Below, in pieces: positions 59,052 through 64,000 of a DNA stretch of 64,000 nt. Numbering within the stretch: the stretch's first letter is position 1; each line of letters starts with the position of its first letter. Under the pieces are notes generated by a model, which was not told the DNA's origin, searched no databases, and was given only the letters and a program-made list of their open reading frames with translations. The stretch spans positions 499,961 through 563,960 of the forward strand of contig JACKHE010000002.1 in NCBI GenBank assembly GCA_020639135.1, written 5' to 3'. The stretch comes from Phycisphaeraceae bacterium (GTDB lineage: Bacteria; Planctomycetota; Phycisphaerae; Phycisphaerales; UBA1924). The translations under genes were made by a program, and so were the position numbers.

Positions 59052-60545
59052 TTACAGCCTACCGGCAGCGCCCGCCGATGACACGCGCAGAGGCCGGAAG
59101 ATCTCGACGATCAGCGTGTCGTCGAGCGCCGGCCCGTGGCGGTGGGAATCGATCGCCCGGAGGATCGCCGAGGACCAGCCCCCCTCGGCGTCCGTGTCGG
59201 GGCGCGAGGCGAGGACGATCGAGCGGAGCCCGTTGACGCCGAGCATCCGGCCCTTGTCGTTCATGGCCTCGATGGCGCCGTCGGTGTACGCGATGATCGT
59301 GTCGCCGACGCCCATTCGGGACCGCTGCTCGTCGGCGATGAAGTCGTCCGGGGCGCAGGCGCCGAGCACGAATGTGGTCGAGTCCAACTGCTCCAGCCGG
59401 CCGTCAACGGAGCGGAGAAACACCGGCGGGTGCCCGGCGCTCGCCCACTGGAGGCTGTCGCTGCCCGAGTCGAGGCGCAGGCACACCGCCGTCGCGTACA
59501 CGCTGTGCGTCGCGAGGGTCAGGTGGATGTACCGGTTGAGCGCCACGAGCACATCGCCCGGCGCGATGTCGGGCTCCTCGGCGAAGAGCCGCTCCAGCTC
59601 GCCGTGCAGGCGGTTGACGGTCAGCGCCGCCGCGATGCCGTGGCCGGTGACATCGAGGAGCACGACGCTCAGCGGCTCGGCGTCGGGGTCATCGCCCGGG
59701 AGCCCCGGGAAACGGAACGCGAAGAGGTAGTCGCCGCCGATCTGGCCCATCGGCTGGTACCGGAAATCCATCCGCGCCGCGCCCGTCTTGATCGGCGCCG
59801 GGAAGAGCGACTCGTGGATCCGCCGGGCGTCGGTGAGCTCCTGCTTCATCTGCCCGTACCGGCCGCGGAGCTTGGAGTAGTGGAACTGGTCACGGAAGCG
59901 GCTGTGCCGCCACCAGCAGATCGTGGCGCCCGGGGCGCCGATGACAACGCCCAGCGCCAACACGAGATACCCCCACCACGCGAGATCCACCAGCACCACG
60001 GAGGAACCGACGAAGATCGAGTACAGCACGATGAACGGGTTGAGCGATTCCTTGAAGGTCCACGGGATGAACAGCGAGGCGAAAAAGTGAGCGATGAAGA
60101 TGCCCCAGAGCCCGGCGGCCAGCATCGCGCCGGAGATCCCCGCCGCGTTGAGCGCGTTGCCATTCTCGGTGCGGATCTGCACCAGCACCCGGCTGAGAAT
60201 GACCGGCGAGATGATCAGCCCGATCCCGGTCGCGATCACGATCACCCAGAAGATGAGGCGCAGCAGCCTGCCCCGATCCAGGCGCCGCTGACGCACGAAC
60301 AGGAACACCCCGATGTAGATCAGGTAGATGATCCACGACAGGTTTGTCATGACGCGCCGGTACTCGTTCATCCCGGGCTGTGGATCCCCACCGCTGATCG
60401 CCTGCCCGATCGCGTTGACGATCTGGATGAACACCCCGAAGAGCACGTACACCGCGAGGTACCACAGGATCCGCCGGCGCAGCAGCCTTGTCCGCTCCGC
60501 TTCGAACTCATCCCGGAACTCGGCCGTGACCGTTGCGGTCATCAT
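59052..60545 (-). CDS. Membrane-anchored SpoIIE/RsbU-type protein phosphatase (first of pair)
   Basis: The 497-residue protein shares its whole layout with the next gene: multiple N-terminal helices, the linker GRYGQMKQELTDARRIHESLFP, and a SpoIIE domain with QIGGDYLF, VVLLDVTGHGIAAALTVNRL, WASAGHPPVFL, YTDGAIEAMN and DDTLIVEI. A loop with GLPGDDPDAEP is specific to this copy. It is the product of a tandem duplication, and its N-terminal membrane part has diverged more than the phosphatase domain. ATG 60545 overlaps the pduO stop by 4 bases (a second ATG follows directly). The partner it regulates is unknown. Confidence 0.88.
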   Translation of the reverse strand: MMTATVTAEFRDEFEAERTRLLRRRILWYLAVYVLFGVFIQIVNAIGQAISGGDPQPGMNEYRRVMTNLSWIIYLIYIGVFLFVRQRRLDRGRLLRLIFWVIVIATGIGLIISPVILSRVLVQIRTENGNALNAAGISGAMLAAGLWGIFIAHFFASLFIPWTFKESLNPFIVLYSIFVGSSVVLVDLAWWGYLVLALGVVIGAPGATICWWRHSRFRDQFHYSKLRGRYGQMKQELTDARRIHESLFPAPIKTGAARMDFRYQPMGQIGGDYLFAFRFPGLPGDDPDAEPLSVVLLDVTGHGIAAALTVNRLHGELERLFAEEPDIAPGDVLVALNRYIHLTLATHSVYATAVCLRLDSGSDSLQWASAGHPPVFLRSVDGRLEQLDSTTFVLGACAPDDFIADEQRSRMGVGDTIIAYTDGAIEAMNDKGRMLGVNGLRSIVLASRPDTDAEGGWSSAILRAIDSHRHGPALDDTLIVEIFRPLRVSSAGAAGRL

Positions 60546-61153
60546 GCGGGGTTCCCCGTGTCGCGCGCGGCGCCGGGGCGCCAGAGCACGTCCGTGGCCC
60601 CGTTCTCGTTGGCGACCCGCGCCAGCACAAAGAGAAGGTCGCTCAGGCGGTTGAGGTACACCATCGCATCGGGATTGGTCTTGTCGGGCTCCGCCTGGAG
60701 GAGCGCCGCGACGCTCCGCTCGGCCCTCCGGCACACCGTCCGTGCAACATGCAGCTCCGCCGCCAGCGCCGAGCCCCCCGGCAGGACGAACGAGCTCAGC
60801 GCGGCCAGCGGCTCGTTGCAGCGGTCGATCAGGGCCTCGAGCTGCGCCGACTGCTTGAGTGAGATCCGCAGGCGCTGCGCCGGCTTCTCGCCCTCGGCGA
60901 TCGGTACACACAGGTCGGCGCCGACATCGAAGAGCTCGTTCTGGATCAGCAGCAGCTCCCGCCTGATCGTCACCCACGGGTCGCCGGCGGAACCACCGAT
61001 CGTTGCGATCACCCGGCCGATGCAGGCGTTCACCTCATCGACCTCGCCATAGGCGGTCACACGGAGCGAGGACTTGGCGACGGTGGCGCCGTCGCCGAGC
61101 TGGGTCGTGCCCCCGTCGCCGATCTTCGTGTACACCTTGCTGATCCTGACCAT
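60542..61153 (-). CDS. pduO: Cobalamin adenosyltransferase, PduO type
   Basis: This enzyme transfers an adenosyl group from ATP to cob(I)alamin to make coenzyme B12. The 203 residues show the family motifs YTKIGDGGTTQLGDG at the N-terminus, RVTAYGEVDEVNACIG, SFVLPGGSALAAELHVARTVCRRAER with the conserved Arg-Arg-Ala-Glu, and LNRLSDLLFVLAR. It does not resemble the CobA/CobO type. A weak Shine-Dalgarno-like GGAAG lies 3 bases before the ATG. It is the first gene of the group with the two SpoIIE phosphatases and the asparaginase. No B12 riboswitch was recognised upstream. Confidence 0.94.
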   Translation of the reverse strand: MVRISKVYTKIGDGGTTQLGDGATVAKSSLRVTAYGEVDEVNACIGRVIATIGGSAGDPWVTIRRELLLIQNELFDVGADLCVPIAEGEKPAQRLRISLKQSAQLEALIDRCNEPLAALSSFVLPGGSALAAELHVARTVCRRAERSVAALLQAEPDKTNPDAMVYLNRLSDLLFVLARVANENGATDVLWRPGAARDTGNPA

Positions 61154-61231
61154 GCGCTTCCGATCCCTGGTTGGCCGGTTTCTGTTCCGTGCTCAGGGTA
61201 CCCCATCGGCGCCGGCGGGTCATTGCGCGAG

Positions 61232-61258
61232 AAAAAACGCCGACGGCTGTCGGCGTTT
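61232..61258 (-). terminator. Rho-independent terminator of fusA
   Basis: On the minus strand a 10-bp stem (AAACGCCGAC with GTCGGCGTTT), a 4-base loop and a T run follow the fusA stop by about 42 bases. Confidence 0.85.
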
Positions 61259-61299
61259 CGAGGGATCTGGTGCGGATCACTGGCCAGGGAGCGCGGGCG

Positions 61300-63405
61300 T
61301 CAGACCGCCTCAACCACTTCCTTGGCCAGGTTTGGAGGGAGGGGTCGGTACTCCAGCGGCTCCATCGACGAGCTCGCCCGGCCCTGCGACATCGAGCGGA
61401 GCACGGTGACGTAGCCGAACATCTCCGAGAGCGGGACCTCCGCGGTGATGAGGCGGTTGGTGCCCTGCTCCTCAGAGCCGACGACCATGCCGCGGCGGCT
61501 GGCGAGGTCGCCGGTCACCGAGCCGAAGTAGTCCTCGGGGGTGTTGATGACGACCTTCATGATCGGCTCCAGGAGCGTGAGGCCGGCCTTGTGGCAGGCG
61601 TCGATGAGCGCCAGGCGCCCGGCCTGCTCGAACGCGACCTGCGACGAATCCACCGGGTGGCTGGAGCCGTCAACGAGCGTCGCCTTGAAGTTGATCAGCG
61701 GGAAGCCGGCCATGACGCCCGAGAGCGCGGTCTGGCGGATGCCGACCTCGACGCTGGGGATGTACTCCTTGGGGATGGCGCCGCCGATGATCTTGTTCTC
61801 GAACGTCATGCCGTCCTTGAAGTTCAGCCCGTCTTCCTCGGCCTGCTCTGCGGTGTAGGGCTCGAGGTTGATCGTGCAGTCGCCGAACTGGCCGCGGCCG
61901 CCGGTCTGCTTGACGAACTTGCCGCGGATGTTGTTGGCGGTCTTGGTGATCGTCTCGCGGTAGGAGACGCGCGGCTTGCCGACCTGGACGCCGACCTTCA
62001 TGTCGCGGACGAGCTTGTTCTTGATGATCTCCAGGTGCAGCTCGCCCATGCCGGAGATGATGGTCTGCCCGGTTTCCTCGTCGTACATGGCGCGGAAGGA
62101 GGGGTCCTCGCGCTTGATGGTGACCAGGGCGTCGGTGAGCTTGCGCTTGTCGTCGGCGGTGTTGGGCTCGATCGACATGCTGATGACGGGCTCGGGGAAG
62201 GTCATCTGCTCGAGGACGATGGGGTTGTTCGGGTCGCACAGCGTGTCGCCGGTGCCGGAGTCCTTGAGCCCGACGATCGCGACGATGGAGCCCGCGGTGG
62301 CCTCCTCGAGCGCCTGGCGGTCCTTGGCGTGCATCTCGAAGATGCGGCTGATGATCTCGCGCTTGTTCCGCGATGGGTTGAGGACGCGCTCGCCCTTCTT
62401 GAGCACGCCGGAGTAGATCCGGGCGTAGGTCAGGTCGCCGTGGGTGTCGTTGACGACCTTGAAGACCAGCGCGGAGAAGGGCGCGTTGGCGGAGTGGGGC
62501 CGCGTGAGCTGCTCGTGCTCGTCCCTGGGGTTGACGCCCTTGACGTCGTCAACCTCGTCGGGCGAGGGGAGGTAGTCGATGACGCCGTCGAGCAGGCGCT
62601 GGACGCCGATGTACTTCAGGGCCGAGCCACAGAACACCGCGGTGCACTGCTGCGCGAGGACGCCCTTGCGGACGGCTGCCTTGATCTCGTCCTGGGTGGG
62701 GACCTCGTCGTGGAGGAACTTCTCCATCAGGTGGTCGTCGAACTCGGCGGCCTTCTCGATCAGGTCGTGGCGCCAGAGCTCGGCGATCTCGTGGTACTCG
62801 TCGGGGATCTCGCGCTCCTCGACCTTGGCGCCGAGCTCGGAGGAGTCGAAGTAGTACGCCTTCATCTTCACGAGGTCGATGATGCCCTCGAAGGTGTCGG
62901 CGGCGCCGATGGCGTACTGGACGGCGATGGGGTTGGCGCCCAGCCGGTCGTTGATGGTCTTGAACGAGTACTCGAAGTCGGCGCCCATCTTGTCCATCTT
63001 GTTGATGAAGCAGATGCGGGGCACGCCGTAGCGGACGGCCTGGCGCCAGACGGTCTCGGACTGCGCCTCGACGCCTTCCTTGCCGTCGAAGACCGCGACG
63101 GCGCCGTCGAGGACGCGCATCGAGCGCTCGACCTCGATCGTGAAGTCCACGTGGCCCGGGGTGTCGATCAGGTTGATCTGGTGCTTGACGCCCTTGAACT
63201 CCCACGGGCAGGTCGTCGCGGCGGACTGGATCGTGATGCCGCGCTCCTGCTCCTCCTGGAGGAAGTCCATGGTCGCGGTGCCCTCGTGCACCTCGCCCAT
63301 CTTGTAGGACTTGCCGGTGTAGTACAGGACGCGCTCGGTGACCGTGGTTTTGCCGGCGTCGATGTGGGCGCAGATGCCGATGTTGCGAATCTTGCTGAGG
63401 TCCAT
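61300..63405 (-). CDS. fusA: Elongation factor G
   Basis: EF-G drives ribosomal translocation. The 701 residues show the P-loop ICAHIDAGKTTVTER, the switch I region ERGITIQSAATTC, DTPGHVDF, NKMDKMGADF and the later domains, ending RPLPPNLAKEVVEAV. Length is that of canonical EF-G. The ATG 63405 begins at the conserved MDLSKIRNIGICAHI; the frame stays open further upstream, but that part has no homology. The gene is not next to rpsL and rpsG, so the usual str operon is not conserved here. A good sigma-70 promoter lies about 370 bases upstream, giving a long leader. Confidence 0.97.
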   Translation of the reverse strand: MDLSKIRNIGICAHIDAGKTTVTERVLYYTGKSYKMGEVHEGTATMDFLQEEQERGITIQSAATTCPWEFKGVKHQINLIDTPGHVDFTIEVERSMRVLDGAVAVFDGKEGVEAQSETVWRQAVRYGVPRICFINKMDKMGADFEYSFKTINDRLGANPIAVQYAIGAADTFEGIIDLVKMKAYYFDSSELGAKVEEREIPDEYHEIAELWRHDLIEKAAEFDDHLMEKFLHDEVPTQDEIKAAVRKGVLAQQCTAVFCGSALKYIGVQRLLDGVIDYLPSPDEVDDVKGVNPRDEHEQLTRPHSANAPFSALVFKVVNDTHGDLTYARIYSGVLKKGERVLNPSRNKREIISRIFEMHAKDRQALEEATAGSIVAIVGLKDSGTGDTLCDPNNPIVLEQMTFPEPVISMSIEPNTADDKRKLTDALVTIKREDPSFRAMYDEETGQTIISGMGELHLEIIKNKLVRDMKVGVQVGKPRVSYRETITKTANNIRGKFVKQTGGRGQFGDCTINLEPYTAEQAEEDGLNFKDGMTFENKIIGGAIPKEYIPSVEVGIRQTALSGVMAGFPLINFKATLVDGSSHPVDSSQVAFEQAGRLALIDACHKAGLTLLEPIMKVVINTPEDYFGSVTGDLASRRGMVVGSEEQGTNRLITAEVPLSEMFGYVTVLRSMSQGRASSSMEPLEYRPLPPNLAKEVVEAV

Positions 63406-63635
63406 GAGTCTGATCTCTTCGAGAGCGCCTGTCGGGCAGGTCGTTGGGGGTGCTTGTCGCGTCCTGACGGAGGAACCGCGGTCTGCCGTGTCGGGATCGC
63501 GAGCTCGATGCGCCCGCGAACGTCCAAGGTTGGTGTCAGTGTTTTCGGCCCATCGCGACCCTGGATTGATCGCAGATGCGCCTGTTTCGGCCCGAAGGTC
63601 CCGGCTCGCCCCAGTGGGCCCCACCGGTCGTGGGC

Positions 63636-63683
63636 CTAAAGCTGGTGCGGGCCGGCGCCGTCGTCCTCGTCTGAAGAGTCCAT
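63636..63683 (-). CDS. Possible 15-residue leader peptide of fusA
   Basis: The frame ATG 63683 to TAG 63636 encodes MDSSDEDDGAGPHQL, which is strongly acidic. An AGGAG lies 7 bases before the ATG, one of the best-placed ribosome-binding sites in the window. It begins roughly 90 bases after the predicted transcription start and ends 230 bases before fusA. Whether it is translated, and whether it affects fusA expression, is unknown. No similar peptide was recognised. Confidence 0.35.
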   Translation of the reverse strand: MDSSDEDDGAGPHQL

Positions 63684-63777
63684 AGCGCTGCTCCTGTCCA
63701 AGTTGCCCCGAACAAAGTCCGATTCCCGGAGGGGCTGATGCAACGACACTCGGCTTCCGCCTTGCGGTCGTCCGGTC

Positions 63778-63805
63778 ATCCTAGCGGAACCCGTTGCCCG
63801 GTCAA
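63778..63805 (-). promoter_or_regulatory. Sigma-70-like promoter of fusA
   Basis: On the minus strand TTGACC (5 of 6 matches to the -35 consensus) is separated by 16 bases from TAGGAT (4 of 6 to the -10 consensus). It lies just downstream of the terminator of the preceding gene and about 370 bases before the fusA ATG. Confidence 0.5.
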
Positions 63806-63830
63806 GATATCCGGGCCTCGGCGGAGCGCG

Positions 63831-63865
63831 AAAAAAAGCGCCGATCCCCGGTCGGAGATCGGCGC
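63831..63865 (-). terminator. Rho-independent terminator of the gene entering from the right edge
   Basis: On the minus strand a 9-bp perfect stem (GCGCCGATC with GATCGGCGC), a 10-base loop and seven T residues follow. It lies about 52 bases after the stop of the partial gene at the right edge. Confidence 0.85.
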
Positions 63866-63917
63866 CAAGGTTGTCGGAGCCATGCCCGGGAACGCCGCCC
63901 CCCGAGCGTTGCTTCGC

Positions 63918-64000
63918 TTACCGGATCGTCGGGTTCATGTCCAGCGCCCGGACCAGGAACGCCCAGCGGTCGGCGGCCTGCTCGATCGCCTTGCTGGTCG
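63918..64000 (-). CDS. C-terminal end of an unidentified protein (cut by the right edge)
   Basis: One minus-strand frame is open from the right edge to a TAA at 63918 and encodes the last 26 residues, ending in AADRWAFLVRALDMNPTIR. The frame is supported by the terminator found 52 bases downstream and by its amino-acid composition (a helix-like segment). The fragment is too short for a family assignment. Confidence 0.55.
   Translation of the reverse strand, partial: TSKAIEQAADRWAFLVRALDMNPTIR

Larger units (their letters stand above)
63406..63917. other. Long gene-free interval upstream of fusA
   Basis: This 512-base interval has no complete conventional gene. From right to left it holds the terminator of a gene entering from the right edge, a sigma-70-like promoter, and a 15-residue reading frame with a good ribosome-binding site. 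Then come about 230 bases with no feature recognised except an imperfect 17-base palindrome near 63607-63625. Confidence 0.7.

Noticed and set aside
63406..63624. An N-terminal extension of EF-G
   Set aside because: The open frame upstream of 63405 shows no family similarity, and EF-G proteins start at the MDLSKIRNIG-like sequence.
1..64000. tRNA, rRNA, CRISPR arrays, insertion sequences, phage or attachment sites
   Set aside because: None was seen. No gap is large enough for rRNA, no regularly spaced repeats occur and no transposase or integrase motif was found; small RNAs cannot be excluded without a covariance search.

Overview
The window is a GC-rich chromosomal segment that reads like a planctomycete, most likely of the class Phycisphaerae. 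The evidence is a Minf_1886-family protein (a family known mainly from Planctomycetes and Verrucomicrobia), tandem DUF1573 proteins, a secreted protein ending in a dockerin-type double calcium-loop repeat, and very large type II/IV pseudopilin-like proteins. This is inference from family distribution; no rRNA gene or other phylogenetic marker settles it. No tRNA, rRNA, insertion sequence, phage or CRISPR array was seen. Most genes are core or metabolic and packed tightly, often with 4-base ATGA stop/start overlaps.

Layout from left to right. 1-7.4 kb: the end of typA, proS, a secreted TPR protein, an LpxR-like outer-membrane protein and ffh. 7.4-13.2 kb (minus strand): a likely operon of an amidohydrolase, an alkyladenine DNA glycosylase, a Minf_1886 protein, a PerM/AI-2E-type permease and an HTTM-DCC fusion. 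13.4-14.8 kb: an OmpA-like lipoprotein with its terminator, then a small rhodanese. 14.8-32.2 kb (minus strand): a type IV pilus / type II secretion-like locus with two PilB/GspE ATPases, PilT, a PilC/GspF platform protein and six pseudopilin-like proteins. Most of these are joined by ATGA overlaps, and the last is 1542 residues long. 32.4-36.6 kb: a stand-alone CoaB ligase, two DUF1573 paralogues that share recently homogenised DNA, an exported rhodanese and a MauE/DoxX-like membrane protein. 36.6-48.1 kb (mostly minus): a LOG-like protein, a phosphomannomutase, a DinG-type helicase, RsmG, RodA and PBP2, FolE2 and a membrane protein. 48.2-56.6 kb (plus): the histidine-utilisation genes hutH, hutU, hutG and hutI, with a thioredoxin-fold protein and the dockerin-type protein between them, then map. 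56.6-64 kb (minus): an Ntn-hydrolase asparaginase, two SpoIIE-type phosphatases, a PduO-type cobalamin adenosyltransferase, fusA with a long leader, and the end of one more gene.

The genes form several functional groups. HutH, HutU, HutI and HutG together take histidine to glutamate and formamide. RodA and PBP2 form the cell-elongation synthase pair. PilB, PilC, PilT and the pseudopilins form an envelope-spanning filament machine whose secretin, prepilin peptidase and alignment proteins are not in the window.

The observations most worth following are: the oversized, translationally coupled pseudopilin chain; a TANNNT box placed 7-9 nt before the start codon of several genes that lack a Shine-Dalgarno site, which suggests leaderless mRNAs; a fusA leader with a good promoter and a 15-residue upstream reading frame; a gene-conversion pattern between the two DUF1573 genes; and a DinG-like helicase that appears to lack one iron-sulfur cysteine.
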